The notes under the pieces: model-generated
The model's input: only the letters and a program-made list of their open reading frames with translations
What the model was told of the DNA's origin: nothing
Databases searched by the model: none
Position numbers and translations under genes: made by a program
From: Fluviicola sp.
Lineage (GTDB): Bacteria > Bacteroidota > Bacteroidia > Flavobacteriales_D > Crocinitomicaceae
NCBI GenBank assembly: GCA_002734085.1
Contig: NVXV01000013.1
Span: 1,211-57,352 of the forward strand
Length of the DNA stretch: 56,142 nt
Direction of reading: 5' to 3'
In this document: positions 46,369 to 55,106 of the stretch, piece after piece
How the letters are laid out: every line of letters starts with the position of its first letter
Position numbering within the stretch: position 1 is the stretch's first letter

Positions 46369-46404
46369 GAGTGTCTGCATTTGTCACAACAAATGCAGAC
46401 ACTC
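46369..46404. repeat. Perfect 16-bp hairpin
   Basis: GAGTGTCTGCATTTGT (46369-46384), loop CACA, then its exact reverse complement (46389-46404). There is no T-run after it, so it is not an ordinary terminator. It lies inside repeat region A and is absent from region B. Confidence 0.85.
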
Positions 46405-46545
46405 CACTACGCCCTACTCACGCAATATAATCCCATAAATCCTAAAAATCTGTGGACTGATTCACACCCAACTCACACTCTACAATTTGTGAATATTTAT
46501 GAAATTTGTGGATTGATTATTATAATGGAATACAAGAATAAATCG

Positions 46546-46553
46546 TACATTTG
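46546..46553 (+). promoter_or_regulatory. -7 box for lemA
   Basis: TACATTTG matches TAnnTTTG, 20 bases before the lemA ATG. Confidence 0.4.
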
Positions 46554-46573
46554 GTACAATAAAACTTAAAATT

Positions 46574-47137
46574 ATGGATGGTATTTGGATAGCGGTTATA
46601 ATCTTTGCGGTGATTATTATTTGGATCATTGCGATATATAACTCATTAGTTAGATTAAGAGAAAACAGAGAAAATGCTTTTGCTGATATTGATGTACAGT
46701 TAAAACAACGTCATGATCTAGTACCTCAATTATTGGGTGCAGTTAAGGGATATATGGAACACGAAAGAGGAACTTTAGAATCAGTTACTAATGCAAGACA
46801 AAAAGCAGTTGCTGCAACTGGAGTAAATGAAAAGATTGCTGCAGAAAAAGAATTGACTTCTGCTTTAAGTGGTTTGAATATTCAAGTTGAGGCTTACCCT
46901 GACTTAAAAGCGAACGAAAACTTTATGCAATTGCAAAATGAGCTTTCTGATATTGAGAATAAACTGGCTGCTGTAAGAAGATTCTTCAATTCAGCTACGA
47001 AAGAGTTGAATGTTTCAGTACAAAAGTTTCCTAATATTATTTTTGCTGGGATGTTTGGATTTAAACAAGAACCTATGTTTGATTTAGGAGATTCTCAGCG
47101 TGAGGTAATGGATAAAGCTCCAGAGGTAAAGTTTTAA
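46574..47137 (+). CDS. lemA: LemA family protein
   Basis: 187 residues. An N-terminal transmembrane helix (about 5-24) is followed by the LemA four-helix domain: SLVRLRENRENAFADIDVQL, KQRHDLVPQLLGAVKGYM, SDIENKLAAVRRFFNSATKE and an end in FKQEPMF. The family is widespread and of unclear molecular role. It often pairs with an M48 peptidase, as here with the gene 79 bases downstream. Confidence 0.92.
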   Translation: MDGIWIAVIIFAVIIIWIIAIYNSLVRLRENRENAFADIDVQLKQRHDLVPQLLGAVKGYMEHERGTLESVTNARQKAVAATGVNEKIAAEKELTSALSGLNIQVEAYPDLKANENFMQLQNELSDIENKLAAVRRFFNSATKELNVSVQKFPNIIFAGMFGFKQEPMFDLGDSQREVMDKAPEVKF

Positions 47138-47216
47138 TACTTCTTTATAAATATTAGTTAAACGCTAATTTGACTATAAAAGTTAAGTTAGTGTTTAACC
47201 GTTTTAAATTCATTTT

Positions 47217-48167
47217 ATGAAGTACGTTGGTCTACAACAACAGATATCAAGCAATAATAGGAAGTCCATTCTTCTGCTTATGGCTTTTCCGTTTCTCGTC
47301 TTTGCAATGGTTTTTGCTCTTGTATTCTTCTTTAATTTTGATGATGAAGGAGCACCAGAACTTGAGGATACTTTTTATGCATTCCTCCAGTATGTTCCAT
47401 TTGCAATCATTGGAGTAGGGATCTGGTTTTTGATCGCTTACTTTGCACATAACAAAATGATCAACTCTGCTGCACGCTCCCAGACTCTCGAACGTAAGGA
47501 AAATATGCGCGTGTATAATCTCACAGAAAATCTATGTATGAGTGTCGGTATGAAAATGCCGAAACTTAGGATTATTGAATCCCCGGCTTTAAATGCATTT
47601 GCTAGTGGATTAAATGAAAAGAACTACACAGTAACTTTAACACGTGGGATAATAGAAAAGTTAGAGGATGAAGAGTTAGAAGGTGTAATCGCTCATGAAT
47701 TAATGCATATTAGAAATAAAGATGTCCGATTATTAGTCGTGTCTATAATTTTTGTCGGGATTTTCTCTTTTGTGGTACAAGTTGCATTTAGAAGTGTTTT
47801 ATACGGCGGAATGAGTAGTAGACGACGCGGAAAAGACGACGGAAAAGGGATGATTATCGTCTTGGTCGTAGCGCTTGTTGCTTATTTACTTTCTATACTT
47901 TTTAAATTTGCACTAAGCAGAAAAAGAGAGTACCTCGCAGACAGCGGCGCCGCTCAAATGACTAAACGCCCTGACGCCTTAGCAAGCGCTCTAGAAAAAA
48001 TATCTGGCAATCATCACGTTGATAAAGTCAAAAGTGAAGATGTACAACAAATGTTTATAGAGAACTCCCCCAAGGATACTTCCGCAAATTTCTTAGGAGG
48101 CCTAGGTGGCTTGTTTTCTACGCATCCCCCGATAGAGAAGAGGATAGAGGTGTTAAGGCAGTTTTGA
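47217..48167 (+). CDS. M48 family (HtpX-like) membrane metallopeptidase
   Basis: 316 residues. Two N-terminal transmembrane helices (about 18-40 and 60-76), then the zinc site H160-E161-L-M-H164 (VIAHELMHIRNKD) with third ligand E238 (SRKREYLADSG), two more helices in between (about 174-195 and 212-232) and a C-terminal segment with NPPIEKRIEVL-like THPPIEKRIEVL. HtpX-type enzymes cleave misfolded membrane proteins. It forms a pair with lemA. Confidence 0.92.
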   Translation: MKYVGLQQQISSNNRKSILLLMAFPFLVFAMVFALVFFFNFDDEGAPELEDTFYAFLQYVPFAIIGVGIWFLIAYFAHNKMINSAARSQTLERKENMRVYNLTENLCMSVGMKMPKLRIIESPALNAFASGLNEKNYTVTLTRGIIEKLEDEELEGVIAHELMHIRNKDVRLLVVSIIFVGIFSFVVQVAFRSVLYGGMSSRRRGKDDGKGMIIVLVVALVAYLLSILFKFALSRKREYLADSGAAQMTKRPDALASALEKISGNHHVDKVKSEDVQQMFIENSPKDTSANFLGGLGGLFSTHPPIEKRIEVLRQF

Positions 48168-48484
48168 TATGCTCCACAGATATTTTTTTGTTCGCGATCC
48201 CGAATAGTCGGGAGAGTTCGCTCACAAGGTTGTCCACAAATTTCGCAAATCTACTTAAATGAGATTGTTTGGACTGATTCACGTCCTACCTACACTCAAT
48301 TCACGCCCTACAATTTGTGTTAATTTGAGTAATGATTCACGCCCTACTCAAACAAAACAACCTAACTAATGGTCGGCACTGTGTGTGGATTAAACTGCAC
48401 CCTACTCACGCTTTATAATCCCATAAATCTTAAAAATCTGTGGACTGATTAGCACCCTACAAAAATAACAGTCTGTGGAAAAAA
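48168..48484. repeat. Repeat-rich region B after the M48 gene
   Basis: 317 bases without a gene. It holds several CCACAGA/CTGTGGA elements, several CACCCTAC/CGCCCTAC or CGTCCTAC elements, a TCCCGA-ATAG-TCGGGA hairpin (48198-48213) flanked by GCGA/TTCGC, and the block 48400-48450 shared with region A at 46412-46462. These repeats flank the lemA-M48 gene pair on both sides. Confidence 0.7.
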
Positions 48485-49159
48485 CTATTGTTTATTGTTT
48501 CCTTTCCAATTATACCCTTTAAACAACCAATTATAACGCTTCTTACTGAAGTCTTGGTTCCAAGGCAGTGCGTTAAGAACATAAATTACACCGAAGTGAT
48601 GGTGCAAATAATTGGAGTGGTGTGTGAAGAACTCTGGTACTACGCCAATTTTAGCAGATGTTCTTAATTGAATAGCAATATCTTCTCGTATAAAGAAATT
48701 AAAACCAACACCCACATTTGGTGCTAGCATATGTCTCCAAATATTTGGTGGTCTGAGTGTGTAGCTGATACCTCCGAAAATAAATGGATCAAAAAAAGGC
48801 TGCTTCATTAACTGACCAAATGCATATTTGGCATTGATGTCTAAATTGAATACAAATTTTTTATCAAAGACTCCTCGGTTTACATTGTTTGAGGGTTTAT
48901 ATCTATTAAAGTTAGCAAGTGCTTCTAAACTAAAACCACCTTTGATATGGTAATCGAAGCTTAAAGTAGTTGGAAGTGGAATCATATTCCAGTTAGGACG
49001 GAAACGCAAAAGCCCTTCAAATGGATTGCCATCATCATCAATAGCATTCCAAAATAAACCCACTTGATACTGATACGGCTTGTCTGCAATATATTCCTGA
49101 GCTTTAACTGTATACGCAGAGCAAAGAACAGCAATAAATAGTATTAGTATATGTTTCAT
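48485..49159 (-). CDS. Outer-membrane beta-barrel protein of unknown function
   Basis: 224 residues with a signal peptide (1-20, YTVKAQ). Amphipathic strands (YQVGLFWNAID; TTLSFDYHIKGGFSLEALANF; FVFNLDINAKYAFGQ; LAPNVGVGFNFFIREDIAIQLRTS) indicate a barrel of the OmpA/OmpX type. The last part (HHSNYLHHHFGVIYVL) then continues into a basic tail rather than stopping at the final strand, which is unusual for BAM substrates. A two-box promoter is upstream (49197-49228). Confidence 0.65.
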   Translation of the reverse strand: MKHILILFIAVLCSAYTVKAQEYIADKPYQYQVGLFWNAIDDDGNPFEGLLRFRPNWNMIPLPTTLSFDYHIKGGFSLEALANFNRYKPSNNVNRGVFDKKFVFNLDINAKYAFGQLMKQPFFDPFIFGGISYTLRPPNIWRHMLAPNVGVGFNFFIREDIAIQLRTSAKIGVVPEFFTHHSNYLHHHFGVIYVLNALPWNQDFSKKRYNWLFKGYNWKGNNKQ

Positions 49160-49460
49160 AATTAATAATGCTTCTGGTATTCAGAGAGAACTCTCTCAAA
49201 AGTAGTATAAAAAAAATGAATTAACAAAATACCTTTATAATTTGTACTCTTTTAATATAGAATTAGTTTCTTACTTGTTATTTCTAAATCTCTTTTTCAA
49301 CTATTTTGGTAACTTTTACGTTAAGTTGTCGTAAACTACTACATTGATAATTTTTCATCTAGATTTTTTAAATTGATATTTTCTCTATCTTTAAAAAGAA
49401 ATCTAAATGAGATTAAAACTACTAAATTACAAGTAACTAGGATAATTAAATATTACGAAC
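49160..49460. other. Divergent intergenic region before the T9SS surface protein
   Basis: 301 bases, very AT-rich. It carries the promoter for the gene at 48485 and an inverted repeat AGAGAG-AA-CTCTCT (49183-49196) directly beside its -7 box, a possible operator. For the plus-strand surface protein only one-mismatch boxes were found (TATCTTTA near 49388; TAACTTTT near 49309). No gene was found. Confidence 0.5.
49197..49228 (-). promoter_or_regulatory. Two-box Bacteroidota promoter for the gene at 48485
   Basis: Minus-strand TTTG (49228-49225), a 20-base spacer and TACTTTTG (49204-49197), 38 bases before the ATG at 49159. A palindrome sits immediately downstream at 49183-49196. Confidence 0.5.
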
Positions 49461-52400
49461 ATGAACTATTTTACTATGAAACTATTAAAGCAATTCGCTG
49501 TTGGTTTTTCTTTTTGTCTGATTTCTTTTTCAGGATTGTTTGGGCAGAATTTTGATTGGGTGAATCAAGTAGGAGGAAGTAATGATGAATTTGGTCAGTC
49601 AACAGGTACAGATGCTTCAGGTAATGTTTATTCTGCAGGTTTCTTTTTTGCGGATATTGATTTAGATCCTTCTGTAGCTGCAGATATTTTTGTTTCAAAC
49701 GGTCAACAAGATATTTTTATTAATAAACTTGATGCAGGTGGGAATTATATTTGGGGGGTAACGTTAGGAGCAGATTTGCGTGACCGTTGTAATGATATCT
49801 ACGTTGATGATATTGGAAATGTATATGCAACTGGTTATTTTGAAGACACCGTAGATTTTGACCCTGGAGCAGGACAAAGTATTCTAACAGCTGATGGGGC
49901 AAGAGATATTTATGTAGTAAAATTAGATCCTGCTGGAGCTCTTTTGTGGGCGAAAAAATTTGGCGGTACCCTTGATGGTGAGGGAGTTTCAATTATAGGG
50001 AATGACAATGATGAGATTTTTGTTTCTGGTCTATTCCAAGGTACTTATGACTTTGACCCAACCTCTGGAAGTATGCTGTTGAATGCACAAGGCTCACGAG
50101 ATGCTTTCGTAATGAAACTCAACGCTAGTGGTAATTTGGATTGGGTCAAACAATTTAGTGGTTTAGGAAATGAATACGGAATGGCTTTGGATTACACGAG
50201 TACGGGTGAGATTTTTGTGAGTGGTTTTTATTCAGGTACAGTCGACTTAGATCCAAGTGGAAGTTCGCAATTTTTCACTTCAAATGGTAGCTTCGATTTA
50301 TATGCTATGAAACTTTCTCAGACGGGTGACTTAATTTGGGCGAGAAGTTTTGGAGGTACAGGACAGGAACGGGGTGAAGGTGTTGTTGTAGATAATAACG
50401 ATGATTTTTACATTACAGGTCGTTTTCAGAACACAGTGAATTTTGACCCAGGAGGAACAAATACTTCGTTGACTGCTTTAGGAGGGCTAGATGGTTATCT
50501 TTTAAAGCTTGATAATAATGGGAGCTTTCAATGGGTTAATCATGTCGAAAGTGTAGCAAACTGTATAACTTTTAGAGTTGCAAAAGACCCTAAAGGAGAT
50601 ATATATAGTACGGGTTATTTCTCAGGTTCTACTAACTTTATTAGTCAGAGTGGTTTAACAAATATCGTTTCAGGAGGATCAACGGATGGTTTTATCCATA
50701 AAGTGGATCCTGCTGGTAATGAAGTATGGTTATTTACTCATGCTGATGCAGGAGGAGCATCTCCAATTGATGTTCACGTTGCAGAAGATTGGAGTGTTTA
50801 TACTGCAGGCTTTTTCAATGGTACTGTTGATTTTGATCCTACAGCTTCGAATACTAGTCTTACTGTTATTGGTGGGGATGATGCGTTCATCCATAAACTC
50901 ACACAAACCTGTGTAGCACCAACAATAATTGGAACAGGAACATTATCTTCTATGTTATGTCCCGGAGTGGTTGATTCAACAAGAGTCTATATAGATGGTA
51001 CTTTAAATGATGCAGTTGAGTGGGCTTGGTATGAAGGGTCTTGTGGAGGAACCTATCTTGGTTCTGGAGATTCATTGACAGTAAAACCAACCGTGAACAC
51101 GACATATTTTGTTCGACCAGAAGGAGCTTGTGGAGCGCCTGTACCTTGTCAAACGATAACAGTAAATGTAGATAACACAGCACCTGTTATCACTTTGTCA
51201 ACTCCTATAACAGTTAATACGGATCCTGGTTCATGTTATTACCCTTCAGCAAACCTTACTACACCGACAGTTACAGATGCTGATTGTGCAGTGGATACGA
51301 TTTATAATGATGCTGACTTATTGATGTTGCCTGGCGCACATGTGGTTATATGGACGGCTATTGATGTAAATGGAAACACTTCAACAGCAGCCCAGGATGT
51401 AACGGTTCAAGATGTTGAACTTCCTACAATAACAGCTCCTGCAGATGTAACGGTTGCAGCTGATGCGAGTTGTCAGGCGAGTGGAGTTGCATTAGGCACA
51501 TCAACATCCAATGATAATTGCTCAGTATCTTCTGTGGTAAATGATGCACCAGCAACTTTTCCTTTAGGTACAACGGTTGTTACCTGGACGGTGACTGATG
51601 CTTCAGGAAATATTAATACGGATACGCAAGACGTAAACGTGGAAGACCAAACAGATCCAACTATTATAGGTTTACCTGCTGATATTGTAGTAAACAATGA
51701 TGCTGGAGTATGTGATGCTATTGTGAATTGGGCAGCGCCTACAGCTAATGACAACTGTGTTGGAGCATCAATTACTCAAACAAGTGGTTTAGCAAGTGGT
51801 AGCAATTTCCCAGTAGGGGTAACAACAATTGAATATACTGCCACAGATGCTGCGGGTAACACATTAGTTGCCACATTTACAGTAACCGTTAATGATAATG
51901 AAAATCCAACAGTGACAGCTCCAGCTGATATAACGGTTTCTGCAGATAACAACTGTCAGGCCAACCCTGGATTAGGTACTGCAACTTCTGGTGATAATTG
52001 TGGTGTTTCATCGGTTTCAAATGATGCACCTGCTAGTTTCCCGATAGGAGCAACTATAGTAACATGGACAGTAATCGATGTGAATGGTAATACAAATACA
52101 GATACGCAAACAATAACAGTTGTAGATGATACAGACCCTGTAATTAACGGATTGCCAGCAGATATTGTTGTTTCTAATGACGCTGGAGTTTGTGACGCGG
52201 TAGTGAATTGGGTAGCACCAACAGTTACAGACAACTGTGCTGGAGCTTCTATTTCACAAACAGCTGGAATAGTGAACGGAGGAAACTTCCCAGTTGGCGT
52301 GAATACTGTTGAATATACAGCTACTGACGGAAGTGGTAATTCTGTTATAGAAACTTTCACAGTTACTGTTAATGATAACGAAAATCCTACAATCACAGCT

Positions 52401-54137
52401 CCTGCAGATGTGAATGTTTCGGCTGGTTCAAATTGTACTGCTAGTGGTGTTGCACTTGGAGCACCTACAACGGGTGATAATTGTGGAGTAGCTTCAACTA
52501 CAAATAATGCACCAGTAATTTATCCATTAGGAACGACGACGGTAACGTGGACAGTGACAGATAATGCTGGTAACACTGCAATAGCAACGCAAGATGTTAT
52601 TGTTTCTGATACGGATGCTCCAACGGTGATTGCACCAGATGATATTACAGTAGTTGCGGACGCAAGCTGTCAAGGCACTGTTGCTAGTTTAGGAACACCA
52701 GTAACTGCAGATAATTGTTCTGTAGCTTCTATAACAGATGATGGACTTGGTACATATCCTTTAGGAAATACTACCGTGACCTGGACAGTTACAGATGGTA
52801 GCGGAAATGTTTCAACAGATACGCAGACAATAACTGTAGTAGATCAAACAGACCCTGTAATTAACGGAATGCCGGCTGATATAGTAGTATCAAATGACGT
52901 AGGAGTGTGTAATGCTGTAGTAAACTGGACAGAGCCAACGGTAACGGACAACTGTACGGGAGCAATAATTTCTCAAACGAGTGGTATTGCAAATGGTGGG
53001 AATTTCCCTGTAGGTGTAACAACAGTAGAGTATACTGCTACAGATGGAAGTGGTAATTCAGTAGTGGCACCTTTCACAGTTACAGTTAATGATACTGAAG
53101 CTCCAACAATTACAGCTAGTGCCGATACAACTATTGCTGCAAATAATTTCTGTACGGGGATTAATATTGTATTAAATGCTCCTGTAGTAAATGATAATTG
53201 TGGTATTACTTCCGTTGAGAATGATGCACCAGTAGTATATAATCTGGGTACAACATCGGTAACATGGACGGTTACAGATAACAGCGGGAATACTGCCACA
53301 GCGATTCAGTTAGTGACAATTGCAGATTCAACTGCTCCTTCGATTATTGCACCTTCGTCTCTAACATTTTATGTTGACGCTGCTTGTCAAGCAACTATCG
53401 ACACATTAGGTGCTCCGATAACAAATGATAACTGTGCAGTCGATACTTTTTATAATGATGCACTGGCTGCTTATGCTGTCGGAAACTATACTATCACTTG
53501 GTATGTAGAAGATGCAGCTGGTAATATAGATAGTACGATACAGACAATTAATGTATTAGATACAATATTGCCTTCTCCGATGTTGATAGATACAACAATT
53601 ACTTTAGACCCGGCAGGACCTATTTCTTTATACGGTGTTGATATCGATGCTGGCTCAACAGATAATTGTGGAATGCAGGAGGTAACTATTGGACAGAATT
53701 TCTTCGACTGTGACGATCTGGGTACAAATATTATTGCAGTGAGTGTAATAGACGTCAATGGAAATGTATATGATACCTCAATTGTAGTTACGGTCGTAGA
53801 AAGTGGTATTGACTTGGATTTTGACAACATTGATGATGCATGTGATGATGATGTGAATACAACTGTTGTTGAAGTGCCTTCAGGATTTACACCTAATGGT
53901 GATGGAATAAATGATCTATTTATAATAACAGCATTAGATAATTATACTTCTGTTAGCCTTACAGTCTTCAATCGTTATGGAAATCTCGTTTATGAGAATG
54001 GACAATACGAAAACGATTGGGATGGAACTTCCAGTAAAAATGCAATGGAACTTCCTGATGGTACTTACTTCTACGTCTTAGAATTAGACGGAGGAGAAAG
54101 ACAAAACGGATATGTACATATTAACAGAACACTTTAG
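49461..54137 (+). CDS. T9SS-exported surface protein: seven-repeat propeller, HYR modules and CHU_C (type B) sorting domain
   Basis: 1558 residues (an ATG at 49476 would remove five residues and fit the signal peptide equally well). After the signal peptide come seven repeats of about 55-60 residues, each with a G-x-F-x-x-T-V-D-F-D-P type core (TGYFEDTVDFDP, SGFYSGTVDLDP, AGFFNGTVDFDP), fitting a seven-bladed SBBP-type propeller. One Cys-rich Ig-like domain follows, then about 11 HYR modules with paired Cys (NDNC) and FPLGTTVVTWTVTD-type ends, then a short Asp-rich segment (LDFDNIDDACDDDVN) and the C-terminal sorting domain (PSGFTPNGDGINDLF ... DWDGTSSKN ... LPDGTYFYVLEL). It is thus a likely adhesin sent to the surface by type IX secretion. 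PorP/SprF and PD40 genes follow. Confidence 0.92.
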   Translation: MNYFTMKLLKQFAVGFSFCLISFSGLFGQNFDWVNQVGGSNDEFGQSTGTDASGNVYSAGFFFADIDLDPSVAADIFVSNGQQDIFINKLDAGGNYIWGVTLGADLRDRCNDIYVDDIGNVYATGYFEDTVDFDPGAGQSILTADGARDIYVVKLDPAGALLWAKKFGGTLDGEGVSIIGNDNDEIFVSGLFQGTYDFDPTSGSMLLNAQGSRDAFVMKLNASGNLDWVKQFSGLGNEYGMALDYTSTGEIFVSGFYSGTVDLDPSGSSQFFTSNGSFDLYAMKLSQTGDLIWARSFGGTGQERGEGVVVDNNDDFYITGRFQNTVNFDPGGTNTSLTALGGLDGYLLKLDNNGSFQWVNHVESVANCITFRVAKDPKGDIYSTGYFSGSTNFISQSGLTNIVSGGSTDGFIHKVDPAGNEVWLFTHADAGGASPIDVHVAEDWSVYTAGFFNGTVDFDPTASNTSLTVIGGDDAFIHKLTQTCVAPTIIGTGTLSSMLCPGVVDSTRVYIDGTLNDAVEWAWYEGSCGGTYLGSGDSLTVKPTVNTTYFVRPEGACGAPVPCQTITVNVDNTAPVITLSTPITVNTDPGSCYYPSANLTTPTVTDADCAVDTIYNDADLLMLPGAHVVIWTAIDVNGNTSTAAQDVTVQDVELPTITAPADVTVAADASCQASGVALGTSTSNDNCSVSSVVNDAPATFPLGTTVVTWTVTDASGNINTDTQDVNVEDQTDPTIIGLPADIVVNNDAGVCDAIVNWAAPTANDNCVGASITQTSGLASGSNFPVGVTTIEYTATDAAGNTLVATFTVTVNDNENPTVTAPADITVSADNNCQANPGLGTATSGDNCGVSSVSNDAPASFPIGATIVTWTVIDVNGNTNTDTQTITVVDDTDPVINGLPADIVVSNDAGVCDAVVNWVAPTVTDNCAGASISQTAGIVNGGNFPVGVNTVEYTATDGSGNSVIETFTVTVNDNENPTITAPADVNVSAGSNCTASGVALGAPTTGDNCGVASTTNNAPVIYPLGTTTVTWTVTDNAGNTAIATQDVIVSDTDAPTVIAPDDITVVADASCQGTVASLGTPVTADNCSVASITDDGLGTYPLGNTTVTWTVTDGSGNVSTDTQTITVVDQTDPVINGMPADIVVSNDVGVCNAVVNWTEPTVTDNCTGAIISQTSGIANGGNFPVGVTTVEYTATDGSGNSVVAPFTVTVNDTEAPTITASADTTIAANNFCTGINIVLNAPVVNDNCGITSVENDAPVVYNLGTTSVTWTVTDNSGNTATAIQLVTIADSTAPSIIAPSSLTFYVDAACQATIDTLGAPITNDNCAVDTFYNDALAAYAVGNYTITWYVEDAAGNIDSTIQTINVLDTILPSPMLIDTTITLDPAGPISLYGVDIDAGSTDNCGMQEVTIGQNFFDCDDLGTNIIAVSVIDVNGNVYDTSIVVTVVESGIDLDFDNIDDACDDDVNTTVVEVPSGFTPNGDGINDLFIITALDNYTSVSLTVFNRYGNLVYENGQYENDWDGTSSKNAMELPDGTYFYVLELDGGERQNGYVHINRTL

Positions 54138-54165
54138 AATTAGAACACAATAAAACTTAACGATA

Positions 54166-55089
54166 ATGAAAAAAGTATTATTATTCTCTACACTTATCCT
54201 GTCTATCGTTGCAACGGGTCAGTTTGATCCAAACTTTAGACAGAATAAATTCAACGCGCTTTTACTGAACCCTGCTCAGGCGGGAGCCAATCAGTTTAAT
54301 GAGGTTACTATTCTTGGAACTCAGTCATGGGTTGGGTTCGAAGGAGCACCGCGCTCACTTACGGCTAGTGGTAATTTCAATTTAAAACACAATTTAGGTT
54401 TTGGTGTTTCGGGACACATTGATCAGCTAGGACCAACAAAATCATCTCGATTATCTGCTGACCTGGCTTATCATTTAAAGCTTAATGAAAACTGGACGGC
54501 ATCTATTGGTTTGCGTTCGATGATTTCTTCGATATATGTGGATTTACCATCGTTAACTACGACAGTGGCGAATGATCCTTATATGCAACAAGCACTTGTT
54601 TCAGGAACTATGTTTGACGTTGGTTTTGGTGGACTGGTGTATTCGAAGGATTATTATTTTGGTGTTTCGATGCCACGTCTTGCACGTATTAACTTTATGA
54701 ATGTGGATATGCAACAGTATGTGGATAGAAGAGGTTTTGTAGCATACGGAGGAGCTACTTTTGATATCGGAGCATATATGGATTTCCGTCCAAGTATTGT
54801 TTCGAGATATGTAACTTCTTATCCTTTACTTTTGGATGTAAACGCAATGTTTACTTATGACGATACTTACGATTTCGGACTGAATTACCAACTGATGAAT
54901 TCTTTGGGCGTAGTACTTGGATACCATTTAGGTGATCAAATGTCTTTTGGATATGCGTACTCATTCCCAACTTCAGCGTTGAATAGAATTTCTTTTCAGT
55001 CTCATGAATTAGTGATTAAAATTAAAATTTTGAACCAAGGAGGAAGTGGAAATGTTAAGTCTTCACAGAGTCCTCGTTTCTTTAATTAG
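54166..55089 (+). CDS. PorP/SprF family type IX secretion membrane protein
   Basis: 307 residues. The signal peptide is cleaved before QFDPNFRQN, and the start FNALLLNPAQAGANQFNEV matches the PorP/SprF signature of Y-x-x-N-x-x-x-x-N-P-A-x-A-G. Alternating strands follow to the end. In Flavobacterium SprF is needed for secretion of SprB; paralogues next to large CHU_C proteins usually serve their neighbour. It starts 28 bases after the surface protein stop and is followed by the PD40 gene after 17 bases, so the three form one operon. Confidence 0.93.
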   Translation: MKKVLLFSTLILSIVATGQFDPNFRQNKFNALLLNPAQAGANQFNEVTILGTQSWVGFEGAPRSLTASGNFNLKHNLGFGVSGHIDQLGPTKSSRLSADLAYHLKLNENWTASIGLRSMISSIYVDLPSLTTTVANDPYMQQALVSGTMFDVGFGGLVYSKDYYFGVSMPRLARINFMNVDMQQYVDRRGFVAYGGATFDIGAYMDFRPSIVSRYVTSYPLLLDVNAMFTYDDTYDFGLNYQLMNSLGVVLGYHLGDQMSFGYAYSFPTSALNRISFQSHELVIKIKILNQGGSGNVKSSQSPRFFN

Positions 55090-55106
55090 TGATTTAACCT
55101 TTATTG

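Larger units (their letters stand above)
46285..46573. repeat. Repeat-rich region A upstream of lemA
   Basis: 289 bases without a real gene. It contains several CTGTGGA/TCCACAG and AATTTGTG elements, a perfect 16-bp hairpin (46369-46404), and a 51-base block (46412-46462, CCCTACTCACGC... to CTGTGGACTGATT) that recurs after the M48 gene at 48400-48450 with about four differences. The -7 box for lemA (46546-46553) is at its end. The 89-codon frame across this region is a by-product of the repeats. Confidence 0.7.

Noticed and set aside
46300-46569. 89-codon open frame between gdhA and lemA
   Set aside because: It lies across intergenic repeats and a perfect hairpin, has no family signature or plausible start context, and the codons follow the repeats.
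48198-48213. TCCCGA/TCGGGA hairpin considered as a terminator of the M48 gene
   Set aside because: No T-run follows on either strand; it is more likely part of the intergenic repeats.
51473-53830. Several minus-strand open frames under the HYR region
   Set aside because: They mirror the repeated Thr/Val-rich modules on the plus strand and are explained by that codon bias; the plus-strand protein has clear domains.
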